DNA of 64,000 bases from Gerris lacustris. Lineage: Eukaryota; Arthropoda; Insecta; Hemiptera; Gerridae. The notes beneath the pieces were generated by a model. The model made no database searches. It saw only the letters and a list, made by a program, of their open reading frames with translations, and had not been told where the DNA came from. Position numbers and translations under genes: made by a program. The stretch covers positions 12,680,447 to 12,744,446 of the forward strand of contig OX578281.1 in assembly GCA_951217055.1 (NCBI GenBank), given 5' to 3'. Shown here in pieces: positions 1-52,994 of this stretch (position 1 is the stretch's first letter; every line of letters begins with the position of its first letter).

Positions 1-40
1 ATATTTTTGAGAAATATTCATCGTACCTTTTTTTATTTAG

Positions 41-274
41 AATAAACTTACATTTAGTGCAATGCAAATACAATAAACTTACATTTAGTGCAATGCAAAT
101 ACAATAAACTTACATTTAGTGCAATGCAAATACATTAAACTTACATTTAGTGCAATGCAAATACAATAAACTTACATTTAGTGCAATGCAAATACAATAA
201 ACTTACATTTAGTGCATTTAGTGCAATGCAAATACAATAAACTTACATTTAGTGCAATACAAATACAATAAAAT
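41..274. repeat. 31-bp tandem repeat, about 7 copies
   Basis: Direct repeats of a 31-bp unit beginning AATAAACTTACATTTAGTGC, nearly identical from copy to copy; one copy carries an internal duplication of CATTTAGTG. The flank at 10-39 resembles 51767-51795, so the array may sit inside an older dispersed repeat. No coding content seen. Confidence 0.95.
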
Positions 275-565
275 TGCATAAGTCCTTAAGTCCAAACCGC
301 GTTGATATTCATTAGAGATTATAGAACTGAAAGATAAAAGAAACACTTAAATGAAGTCTTAAAAGTGCATCCTAGTTCGCTAATTTGATCCAAAGATGTC
401 TTTTTTATTGAAATCAACTTATGAAGGCGAAGAAATTTACCTAATAGTATCTAGTTTTAAGATTCCATTGCCTATATGATATCACTTACTTTAAGAAGAA
501 AAAAGCTATTACAATACTATTACTCATGCAATTTTTACCCCGTGGCATCATAAAATCTAAAATTG

Positions 566-731
<166 letters not shown>

Positions 732-953
732 CCATTGTACATATATATAGATGATGATTTTTATATGTGGGTACTGTAGGTAATATTATTATACACGTAT
801 GTGTTATGTTTATTTATGATTCAGTTATATTTTTGGAAAAAAGATACAAATACATACAGTTAATTTGTTGATTGGAGATTGTTTATTAAGTCTATATTTA
901 TTAATATTCACTTTAAATACTAAAAGGACTAATAATAAATACAACTATATAAT

Positions 954-1010
954 ATGAAAATGCCGGTGAAAAAAATGTTTCGACTCCTCCCGAAATATCT
1001 GAGAGACCAA
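954..1010 (+). other. Possible alternative 5' coding exon of Shark
   Basis: An ATG at 954 opens 19 codons (MKMPVKKMFRLLPKYLRDQ) ending directly at a consensus donor, CAA|GTAAGT, at 1011. An acceptor-like TTTTTAAAG before 2567 would join it in phase 0 to seven codons that run in frame into the Shark ATG at 2587. This would give an extended N-terminus. There is no family support for such an extension: known Shark proteins begin a few residues before the first SH2 domain. It could equally be an untranslated first exon or chance. Confidence 0.25.
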
Positions 1011-2586
1011 GTAAGTTTTATTTATCATATTCGTTTTTCTTTGTAGTAATATATTATATATATAAATTATTTTATCTACTTGCGGCAGCAAAATGAGACA
1101 TTTAAACTGATTTCGGGCTGAGAAATGTGATTTTACTGCATAGGCGGTAAAACGAAAAAATAAATTGCAATTTTTTTATTGTTATTATGTTGGCAATAAC
1201 AGTTTATACTATTATCTTTATCTTATGTCATTATATATTATAGTTTAATAAGTAATATTTAATAAATAAACGTTTTAATAATAAAATAATTTGTTTATAT
1301 TAGTTAATTCTGTTAAATTAGTTCAATGAATAGTAGATCTTTAATTAAAAAAATAGCGGAGTCACTGGCCACACTGCAGTTTCATGCAGACATCCAACAT
1401 CCATATTATTATTATTATTGGTCATTCTAGATTAGACTAGCTAATTTTCTTGATTTATCCTAGTTACTTTTTTTCTTTTAAGCAGTAGAAGATATCTTTG
1501 ATACTTTTCGTAATTTGTTAGTAAAAATATAAATAAATATTTTATATTCAGTGAATTATTTATTCAGAAGTTATGTATGTTATAAATGTCTTTTGTATTT
1601 TGTTGTTATAGCTTCAGTTTGCTATTCACAATTGTTATTATTCCCAAGTTTCATATTTGATTTCTTTATCAACATTTATTTTAGTTAATACTTATGTTAT
1701 TATCTTATTAATATGACACATAGTAATTACCTATGTTATATTGATAAAGATGGTATTTTAGCAGTTTAATTTTTCTGCCGCCCGAAGATAAAAAATTGTA
1801 TGCAACAAGGCATCAAAGGAAACATTATGCCTCGTTTATTTATTGCCTGCCTCAGCAGTAAAATAGGTAAATTACCATGGTAATTATCATTAATAATTAC
1901 CATAGCCTGTCCTCGCCTTCGGCTCGGAGGCTAATCTAATTACTCGTCAGTAAAATTCCATTTTGCTGCCTAGTTACATAAATAACTATTGTTCATTTGG
2001 CGGCAACGATAGAAAGTTTTATAATGTCTAATTGTAGATGGATCTGAGAATATAAATATTTATTCTGTTACCCAATTTCCTTTATTTTTCTTTTCATTTG
2101 AAATGCAGCGATCAGAATTAAATTTACTAGTCTTCATTTTATTCGTGTTGAAATAAAAGGAAATGACCATTTAAAGATTTCGTGAAGATAATGTTGGCAG
2201 CACTTATGATCGTAAATAGTTTCTTCCTCTTCTTTACAAACCTGTTTTTATCAGCTGACGTCATTTGAACACAAGAATGTCGAAGTATCAAGTTTTTGTG
2301 TTGTGATTTTTACGTACCCCTCTCGTTAATAGAAGATGTTTATTTCAATCATTTGCTTTTTAAATCGTTAATAATCGTATATATTTGAAATCAGTTTGAA
2401 CGATTAAATAGTTTAAAAGAAGAAAATGTCGGTGCTTTATAACTGTTATTGTGTTTTTTCTTTTAAATATTGAAGAGTGATTTGATTACTCCCTCTTAAG
2501 ATATTATTTTGAAAGTGATAAAAAATGCATTGTTTTTAATACATACTGTTGATATATTTTTAAAGATTTTATTTCTGTATGACAAC
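1011..2586. other. Shark 5' flank / putative first intron
   Basis: AT-rich sequence without a recognisable gene. It holds a short dyad around 1866-1905 (AATTACCATGGTAATT with a second partial copy) followed by a small GC-rich patch near 1910-1930 that resembles one at 5990. A palindromic TGACGTCA (CRE/ATF-type site) lies at 2256-2263, about 320 bp before the start codon; its function is not shown. Confidence 0.5.
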
Positions 2587-44092
<41,506 letters not shown>

Positions 44093-44415
44093 GGAAATTT
44101 TTATTGTTATTCAATTTTTATTTTGTATTTGTTTTAATTTTTTTTTTTACTATTTAAAATGTGCTAAAAGTCCAAACGAATTTATTCTTAAGTTTTAATC
44201 TTATTGTTGTTTTTTTTGTTTCTGTATGTATATTTTTTTTTTATTAAGAATTAAAAAAAAAGAAAAGATAAATAGTATAAAAATAGTAAAATATTTCACA
44301 TATTGTGAATAGCTATTTAGCTATTTGTATTTGTATTTTTTTTTTTTTTTTTTGTTATTTAAATAGTTTGAGATTAGTTTATTTACATATATAATTTACT
44401 GGTGGTTAAATAAGA

Positions 44416-44421
44416 AATAAA
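44416..44421 (+). terminator. Putative Shark polyadenylation signal
   Basis: First canonical AATAAA in the sense strand after the stop, about 325 bp downstream, in T-rich 3' UTR-like sequence. Another A-rich AATAAA-like run follows at about 44444. Confidence 0.5.
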
Positions 44422-45017
44422 AGTCTAAGTAGTAGATACATAAAAATAAAATCTTTACAAATTACCGGCCTAATCTCAGATAATGTTTATAATTTAGAAA
44501 ATATTTACTGTGTTGAGATTACACCTTTGTGTGTACACATACTTTTGTTATTAATTTTTAAGAAAGTTTTAAAACAATTTTTTGGACATACTTATGACCA
44601 TTTTAACACCCTTTTACTTGGTTACCACCCTCTCAGAATTACTTTAATGTATATACAAAAATATTTTCTTGTCTTAATAGTTTATTAGACTAAGGGATGT
44701 TTATTGGGTTTGCTCTTTTGATCCGCATATGAGGTCTTACTGCTTCCGAATTTATTTTAAAAGTCCCCTTTCCATTAGTCGTTAAATTGACTAATGGTTC
44801 TTCTCTAAAAATAATAATAATAATAATTACTCAAAAATGAATTGATCAATTATTCACCTTTTAAAGTGCAATTTATCAACTCATCATTATTATACTATTA
44901 AAATTATCAAAATATGACTATTTTAAATTTGGTTTATACAATATAATGATCAAGTATTATCTTTCAACTTTTATTTAATATTAATGTCGGACTTACATTT
45001 TAAACATGCTCATTATA

Positions 45018-45468
45018 AATAAAAATTACTTCTATGAGTCAATCCACGTTTAAAAATTACTTCTATGAGTGAATGCTTGTTTTTTTTTTTATTCAACAAT
45101 AATAACAGTAATAAAATACAAAATTGAAAATAAAAATTACTTCTATGAGTAAATGCACGTTTATTTTGTTGTCAACGATAATAACAGTATTAAAACAAAA
45201 AATTGATAAATAAAAATTACTTCTATGAGTGAATGCTCATTTATTTTTTTGTCAACGATAATAACAGTATTAAAACACAAATTGATAAATGAAAATTATT
45301 TCTATGAGTGAATACACGTTTATTTTTTTGTCCACGATAATAACAGTAATAAAACACAAAATTGATAAATGAAAATTACTTCTATGAGTGAATGCTTGTT
45401 TTTTTTTTTTTTATTCAACGATAATAGTAGTAATAAAATACAAAATTGATAAATAAAAATTACTTTAG
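45018..45468. repeat. About 80-bp tandem array downstream of Shark
   Basis: Five to six units with AAAATTACTTCTATGAGTGA, ACGATAATAACAGTA and AAAACACAAAATTGATAAA. The first unit is short (about 30 bp). Confidence 0.9.
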
Positions 45469-48309
45469 TGTTACCATTGTGAAAATATATTTTTAGATAT
45501 GTTATGAAAACTATGTGCCTTACATATATTATGTGCCACAATAGATAAATAAATTAATGTATTTTATGGGATGGTAGGGGGGATGTTATTGAACTAAGTA
45601 TTAATTTAGCATGCTCAGGTTATATTTATTTATGTTTTTTTTATTTTATTTTTATTTTAATAACGATAAATACATTTTTTTTAGAAATTATTTATTTTAA
45701 TAAAAGTATTAAATTAATTATTTTATGAAATTTGTAAAGTTCAAGAAGATTTGTAAGGAATCAACTCTTGTGTAAATTTTGATTCCATTTAACTGAGCTT
45801 ACTGAAATATAAATTTTGTTTGTTAATTTTATAGTGCAATTATAGTTAAGAAACAATAAGAATCAGGTGGGCCTTTAACATTTTACCTATATAAGTAGTT
45901 TTTTAAAAAAAATCTATCGAATATTAAAGTCATATATTTATTGGGAGAAATAATATGAATATATATTTGATGAATATATATTATATGAATATATATTTAA
46001 TCTTGATATTTGTTATTTTTCTTGTACCATTGACATAGAAGTCGAACTCATTCAGCCTTAACAACCTATAAAAACTAAAATATTCAAGATTATTTTCATT
46101 TAAGCCCAATTTTTTAACCCATTCTTTTCTTACTTTAAGTGAATAGATCTTTGATTTTGACCATATTTTTGCTCTTATTAGGGTAGTCAAATTTTAGGTT
46201 CACTAGTATACAGAAATTATTCTACTAAACTCCAGTCTAAGAAAGGTTCATTACTTACCTCAGTGAAGAGAAATCTATTAATTTGTCTCTTGCTAAGTAT
46301 AAAGTCAAACATCAATTTTTGAAAAAAAAAAAAAAAAAAAATCTTACAATTTTTAATTGATTTATTTACCTTTTATTGTTAATAGTTTCAGGTGTGCTCA
46401 TAATTTGCTAATTTGAGCAGTTTATTTTGTTAATTACATACAATAAGGTTGAATAAAATCAGCCTTTTTTGTTGTTTTTTAGCTTATTTTACAAAAGAAG
46501 ATGGAAAGAGAGAGAGGGGGGGGGGGGGAATCCGATATATGATCAATTTGACTTACAATAAAATTGTAAATCGGGGTTTGTCAGAATATAAATCTAATTT
46601 TTTTTTTTTTTTAAATTAATAATAAAAAATATTGTTGTTTTATTAATTTAATTTTAAATAAAACTTAAAAAAAAAAATGTATTGAATCATAAAGAATTTA
46701 AACAGGTCAAGTGTGTGCTAGTCAGCACATAGCGAGGGTCCGTAAGCCACACTGTATAGTGTTTAACTGTTAAGTGTATAAACAGTGTTTTTTTTAAATG
46801 CTAAAAAGCTTACTTTGAACTAACCTAAGGGTCTGATATTCTCAAAACACACTGTGATAAAGTATTTGTTTGCCACTGAACCGGACTACAACCATATAAA
46901 TACATCGAAAAGACCATAATTATAAAAAAAAAAAACGTATTTTGTTAATAAGAAATAAAATAATATTTTTTTCGAAATTTCCAAAAAGTGGTATCTTTAC
47001 TTTTGGTCAGAGAATGTTTTTTCAGATTTTTTGCACTTCACATAAGCGAGATAAAGGGAGGGGGGACGCGTTTCACACCCACTTCAAACTTGCCTAAGCT
47101 CGCCCTATCAAAGTTATAATCAAAGAATTATATATTTTTGTAATCAGCTCGACATACCCTTTCATGTAATACCCTTTACGGTGTCGAAAAAAAATAAAAA
47201 AAAGTTAATCCTTAAGTTTTTTACCCTAATTTTTTTTGAAAAATATTTTTTTAAGTCGCTATATTTTTAAAATATGTGGGTAGGTGCAAGACACATACAT
47301 GCCAATTTTCAAAGTGTTTCATATACGAAATTCATAATTACTTAGCCCAGAGTAAATTTAATTATTGAACATTTTAAAAATATCTATCATAAAAATAACT
47401 TCTCCTTGGCGGGGTAGAACCTGGCCTCTCTCTGTCCGCATTTAAAGCTGTTTTCTCAGGAACTAGATTTTTGTCAGAACTAGACAGATAGACATTTCTT
47501 TAAAAACCACTTTTTTGGACTCAATGGACCTCAATACGTGTAAATCCATAAAAATATCAAAATTGAAACTTTTGTACCATCACAATACTTTCTCTTTATA
47601 TGAGAAAGTAAAAATAGTACAATCAAAGAATTGATACATTCATGTTTTGACTATTATCAAAATAAATTATTAGGTTTTTCGACATCTAAGTTAAATCAAC
47701 TAACTTAAATTTTTATGTTGATTTTTTGAGTAACATTTTTTAAGACAGATTTGAATTAGTTTTAATGGAAGCTCCATAATTTTGAGCATCTGAATTAACA
47801 TGAGAATTAATTTTCCTCATGGTGTTCAAAGAGTTACATCGATACATATAATTTAATATTTATATTTATTAAATAAAATGTATAAAATCCTCCCACACGT
47901 ATACTCATAATCCCACCAATTATTTCTGTTTATAGTTTTGTTGAAAAAAAAAAAATATATATATATTAATGTTATTTTATATCTAATCATTATAATATAT
48001 ATTCTAAATGAAATTATTCTATTTTTGTTATTCTAGTTGATGTTAGTTATTTCATTTATTTATGATTTGGCTCATTTCTTTTTAATTTTGTAAAATATTA
48101 TGTACAAGTTGAAAAAATATGTTTAAAGATATTTATATAAAAGAATTAATTTTAAATTATGATTATTTTAATTTTTTTCCTCTACAAAAATCCTTATGTT
48201 GTGTCTAAAAGACTCAACTTGAAATGATATATTATTGCAAAGCTAAGGTAACCACAATTACTGCAATGAAAATAAATGTTTGTTTTGATTTGTTGGTCTT
48301 TAAATAGAT
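45469..48309. other. Intergenic DNA, no gene recognised
   Basis: AT-rich, with homopolymers (A20 near 46321, G14 near 46517) and a small perfect-looking hairpin ACTTTCTC..GAGAAAGT near 47589-47612. The stretch 47030-47610 has the look of a degenerate dispersed repeat but I found no second copy in the window. Confidence 0.5.
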
Positions 48310-48964
48310 ATAATAGTCTCCCCCCCCCCCCCCCTCTTAACTTTTCAACGGTTTGAGATAAATTAATGAAACTTATGAGATCTCTACCATGCAAAGGGAA
48401 GTTTGTTTTCATGCAATCCCCCACTAGGAGCAACCGCAACCACCCACTTTCCCCTTTGGTATAAAAATGGTAGATTTCAGTGCCTGGGGGCAAAATCGTG
48501 GTTGCCCCTAGTATACGAGTGGATGAATACACACTTCCCTTTACAATGTAAAGTTTACATGGTACAGATCCCCCAAGTTCCATTACTTTATTTCTAACCG
48601 TTTAGATTTTATACCGATTTAAGTGTTATTTTAATAATACTATTTTTTTAACTATTTCAGAAGGGTCATTTTGCTATCTTTGCCTCCCTGTAGGGGGCAA
48701 AATATTGGAGATAGAAAAAATAGTTTCAAGTAAAAGTTAATTATTTTTCACTGTAGAATCCAAATATGCTATCAAAAATATACATTCCAATTTGAAATTT
48801 TGAAGTTGGGTAGCCTAGGGGCAAAGTGGGTGGTTGCCCCTAGTGCCCGATGGCATGAAAACGAACTTCCTTTTGAATGGTAGAGATCCCCCAAGTTTCA
48901 TTAATTTATCTCAAACAGTTCAAAAGATATGAGGGGGAGGGGGGAGACTATTGGACCACCCTGT
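48310..48964. mobile_element. Foldback element with a third internal arm copy
   Basis: Left arm 48310-48425 and right arm 48830-48955 are inverted copies (GTCTCCCCC..., GAGATAAATTAATGAAACTT, GGTAGAGATC). A third, direct copy of the right arm lies at 48480-48597. The right end continues to ACCACCCTGTA; the left end lacks that part, so it is truncated. Confidence 0.75.
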
Positions 48965-49839
48965 ATAATAGCATTTACTTAATTTTACTTTTTTCCTAAA
49001 TATAAAATTTAGCCCATTGTCACAAGCCTAAGAGCTCATAGTGTTATAAATATAAATCAGCTCTTTATTTAACACTTGCATCCAAAGTAATAATTAAAAT
49101 GAGAACAAATGCAGCTAATGCCTACACTCTAAATAGCTAAAGGTGCGTTTAGACCAGGGGTTCTCAAACTTTTTCTTCCATAGACCCCCTGTAGGAATTT
49201 TATTTTTTTCATAGACCCCCTACCTAAGGAATATATATATACACATCTAATTGTGTGTGTGTGTGTGCAATGGCTACCACAGACAACTCATTTTAAAACA
49301 CTTAGTAATAGGAAAATGAGGGGAAATTGTACAGAAGATAGAAACTGAAATATCAATAATTATATCTATATTTTTAATGATTAAATTTAACATTCCCATA
49401 TCAGAATTCAATTTTAAGAAAATAGTAATGTGTAATAGTATTTTAGGTTAAAAAAGGTTTAAGTAAGTAATTCTAAAAAAAAATTTAGAAAAGTCCATGG
49501 AAACCATCATAATAATAAATAAAACAAATAATATTACCATAAAAATAGCTGCATATTAATGAATAACAAAACTATCAATCATTTTTTGGAGGGGTAGGTG
49601 GTATGGTGGGGGGTTTTAATTTCGGGATTAAACTCTCATATCAAAACATTGGACATATTTTATAAGTTATCAAAACATACTTTTTCATTACTCATGCTCA
49701 CTTCCTCCCCAAATCTAGTTTATATTTACTTATTATTTTTATTACAATACGAATACCTTAATATTCATTTATAAATATTATTTTATTTATTATTAATAAT
49801 ATTATTATGTTCGTATAAAAGCTAGGTGTACCCTGTAGA

Positions 49840-51022
49840 ATGATTATCATCTGAAGTTTGGATCCTTGAAGGGTAAGAAGAAGAAGAAGACTAGTACTCT
49901 TTCATGCTAGGTGGCAACGTTTCGGCTAACACAAGCCATTTTCGAGCCTAAAAATAATATTTATTTATTGTAACATGACATACATAAGAATAATCATGAT
50001 AGATACCATATTGGAAATATTCTAGTAATTACCTCTATCCTAAAACGTTAAAAATCTATTCTCAAGCAGAAAAAATTGTGATAATTTGAGTAGTGTTAAG
50101 TCTCATAGGGTACCTTTCATGTCTATTTCTCATAACTGACTACCACATTACTAGAGGTCGACCAAGAAGTCATGGAAATGAGAGGAGTGCGCTAGTGTTG
50201 TCATGTACAGTCAGTTTTTTATATAATAGACCACGGTCAAAAAACACAGTGTTGTTCTTCTGTTATTAATAATTTTATTTTTGATAACTTCTATATTTTT
50301 TGCAACACTGTACCTGATAAGAAAATCACTAATAATATACGATAATATATTTATATTATTATTTATTGATTATTCATAATAATATTCTTTAAATCTAAAT
50401 CGATATTCTTTTTCCTTAATCTATTTTTTTTCTTCCTCTTTATTTCTGAGTTTGATTTGGATTTAGAACAGTTGTGACTAAACTTCGTGCTGTATAAAAA
50501 CAAACAAAACAGGAAACATAACAGATTGGAAACCTTCCTGTTGTTATTCGTGAGATTTGACATAACTGGGCATGTCATACAAACTAGGAATGGTTATTGT
50601 CTTAGCACCCGACTGTACTCACTTCGGCACTACTCGGAAGTTCCGATTTTAAACGAAGTTAAGCTTTCCGTTTCTCCCGTGTTCATGACTTCTTGGTCGA
50701 CCTCTAGTACTGTGTATTATTGATTATAGGAAATTGACGTGGTGAACGATAAGTTCCCCTATGAGACTTAACACTACTCAAATTATCACCATTTTTTCTG
50801 CTTGAGAATAGATTTTTAACGTTTTAGGATAGAGGTAATTACTAGATTATTTCCAATATGGTACCTATCATGATTATTCTTATGTATGTCATGTTACAAT
50901 AAATAAATATTATTTTTAGGCTCGAAAATGGCTTGTGTTAGCCGAAACGTTGCCACCTAGCATGAAAGAGTACTAGTCTTTTTCTTCTTACCCTTCAAGG
51001 ATCCAAACTTCAGATGATAATT
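49840..51022. mobile_element. Foldback element nested in the hAT element
   Basis: Arms of about 310 bp (49840-50150 and 50710-51022) mirror each other: ATTATCATCTGAAGTTTGGA, AGTACTCTTTCATGCTAGGT, GGCTCGAAAATGGC. ATTATTATGTTC occurs on both outer sides (about 49800 and 51021), a possible target duplication. Confidence 0.87.
50151..50707. mobile_element. TA-flanked TIR element at the centre of the foldback
   Basis: Ends CTAGAGGTCGACCAAGAAGT and the inverted complement ending CCTCTAG, with TA on both sides (50149-50150, 50708-50709). Inverted interior copies of TGACTTCTTGGTC. A fragment of the same family is at 19524-19690. Confidence 0.8.
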
Positions 51023-51487
51023 ATTATGTTCATTTTATTTATTCATTTATTTTTATTTTTTATTTATAAATTTATTTTTTACTAAAGAGACATCCATAGA
51101 CCCCCAATAGACCCCTTGGTGATCATAGACCCCCATGAAGTCCCATAGACCCCCAGCGGGTCCCACATGGACCCCTTTGAGAATTGCTGGTTTAGACAGT
51201 TGTTACATTGCTCGATATGATTGAAACGTGACTGAATCAATGAAATTGAAACATGTGAACACATTGTTGGTAGCTGTCTTGTTATTGATTGTAGAATTGT
51301 TATTAAATTGTTGACTGATGTTTTACTATATAATTTAAATAAATGTTATATACTTTTAATGAGTATGTTACAGTGGGTTAGTGGCCCGTTTATGGTTTTC
51401 AAATTTGCTTAAATTTAAATTTTAGATAATGACTACACTATGACACTCTCCCAGAGAGACAGATTAATGACTTCAAAATAAATACCT

Positions 51488-51695
51488 TATAGTAAACACA
51501 TTATACTTTTTAACTCTTGACAGCTTGGGAAAATCAAGAAAAAAAATGGGATTAGAGCTTGAGATTTTGACAGGTAATAGTTCATTGCCCAACCTATTAC
51601 CCGCCAAAATCTCAAGCTCTCATACACTCTCCTCTCATTTTTTTTCACGATTTTCCCAAGCTGTCAGAGTTAAAAAGTATAATGTGTTTACTATA
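51488..51695. repeat. 208-bp long hairpin
   Basis: Left arm 51488-51580, loop 51581-51592, right arm 51593-51695. The arms pair through TATAGTAAACACATTATACT, AGCTTGGGAAAATC, GAGCTTGAGATTTTG and GGTAATAG with one insertion of about 14 bp. No target duplication seen, so either a MITE or another inverted duplication. Confidence 0.85.
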
Positions 51696-52202
51696 GTCAG
51701 GGTTGAAACGTTTCTAAACTACATGTTTTAACTTGTCGCTTTTCTTACACCTAAAATATCCATTATCGAAATATTCATCGTATCTTTTTTTTAAATATTT
51801 AATACATATTTATCACTATATACTCACTTCAATGATAGAGCCTCACGATGTTTAGTATAAAAGTATGGTCACTTACTTTAAAGTGCAGCCGCGTTGAATT
51901 AATGGCAACTAAAAAGAGCCCCTTTAATACCAGTTGTAAACAAAAGCAACAAATATAATTCCACCTTGTTACCACCCATTTATTACTAGGAGGATCCAAC
52001 CAGGCCGGCTTTTTATTTCCTTTATCATCTTAATGATGATCTCATTATGATTAATTCCCCATTAGAATAAGAAAAGGATATAATATAACACCTAAAATAA
52101 AAATTCGATTTTTTTTGTGTTTTATTAAATTTTTTGTTTTTACAATTTTTTTAAGTTCCTCATAAAAAAAACAAAAACAAAATGGAATTGATCATGAAAA
52201 TT

Positions 52203-52208
52203 TTTATT
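52203..52208 (-). terminator. Candidate sqd polyadenylation signal
   Basis: AATAAA on the minus strand, about 760 bp beyond the distal stop; another lies at 52321-52326. The intervening 52209-52968 is A/T-rich 3' UTR-like sequence without other features. Confidence 0.35.
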
Positions 52209-52968
52209 TCTTTAATTATAAATAATTTACAGTAAAAAAAAAATTAAAATAAAAAAAAAATGCAATTAAAAAAAAAAGAAAACCATTGACAAACATACAT
52301 TTATCAATACTTCATTAATGTTTATTTTAAATTCACAAACTAACTTGTTACACAAATAAAGGATTGCCTTTTTGATTCAATAAAAAAATTTACAAGGCAT
52401 TATAATTTATAAAAAAAAGAACTACATAAAAAATAAAAAAAAAGTAATTATAAACAGCAGTTCAAAAATCAAGTTTGGGAACCGAAATGAAAAGATTATG
52501 TGCTTAAAGTCGGTCGTAAAAATCCCCGTTCGGAATTATATTCCACTCGTAAATTAAAAAAAAAAAAAAAATAATAAATTACAAAAATAATTTAACTTAT
52601 AATTAAAACAAAAAAAAAGCGAATATTTACCGACTGGAAAAAACAAACTGAAAGCACATAATCCTTTTAAATAATTTCTTTTTTAAAAAAAATACTATTA
52701 TACAAATATCAGGCATTGTTTTCCTATCAGGAAATTTGCCAAAAAAATAATAATAGAAAAGAAAAAAAAAAATCCTATTATATTTAGATGAATGGGACAC
52801 TATCAACATAATCTATGTAGGAGACGTTATCTAAATCTGAAGAGGGATAAAAAAATAAAAATAATGATAAAAGTAAAAAAGAAGTTTGAGGAGAGTCGAA
52901 GAAGTTTGGTGATGAGATGGAAGTATTTACAATGGTCGGGGAATGGAGGTCAGGGATTTCATCTTCTT

Positions 52969-52994
52969 CACATGTAGTGTTGTTGCTGCTTCTC
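52969..52994 (-). CDS. sqd: sqd alternative terminal exon (EKQQQHYM)
   Basis: Acceptor ATTTTCAG|AGAAGC; in phase 1 it reads E-KQQQHYM then TGA at 52969-52971. In another phase the frame stays open for about 60 codons, but phase 1 is what all upstream exons dictate. If the exon at 55786 is read through, this stretch is simply not used. Confidence 0.65.

Larger units (their letters stand above)
49155..51189. mobile_element. hAT element with perfect 8-bp target duplication
   Basis: Inverted ends CAGGGGTTCTCAAA and TTTGAGAATTGCTG, flanked by GTTTAGAC at 49147-49154 and 51190-51197. Subterminal runs of CATAGACCCCC occur at both ends (several tandem copies at 51090-51170). No transposase; the interior is occupied by a foldback and a third element. 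Confidence 0.92.
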
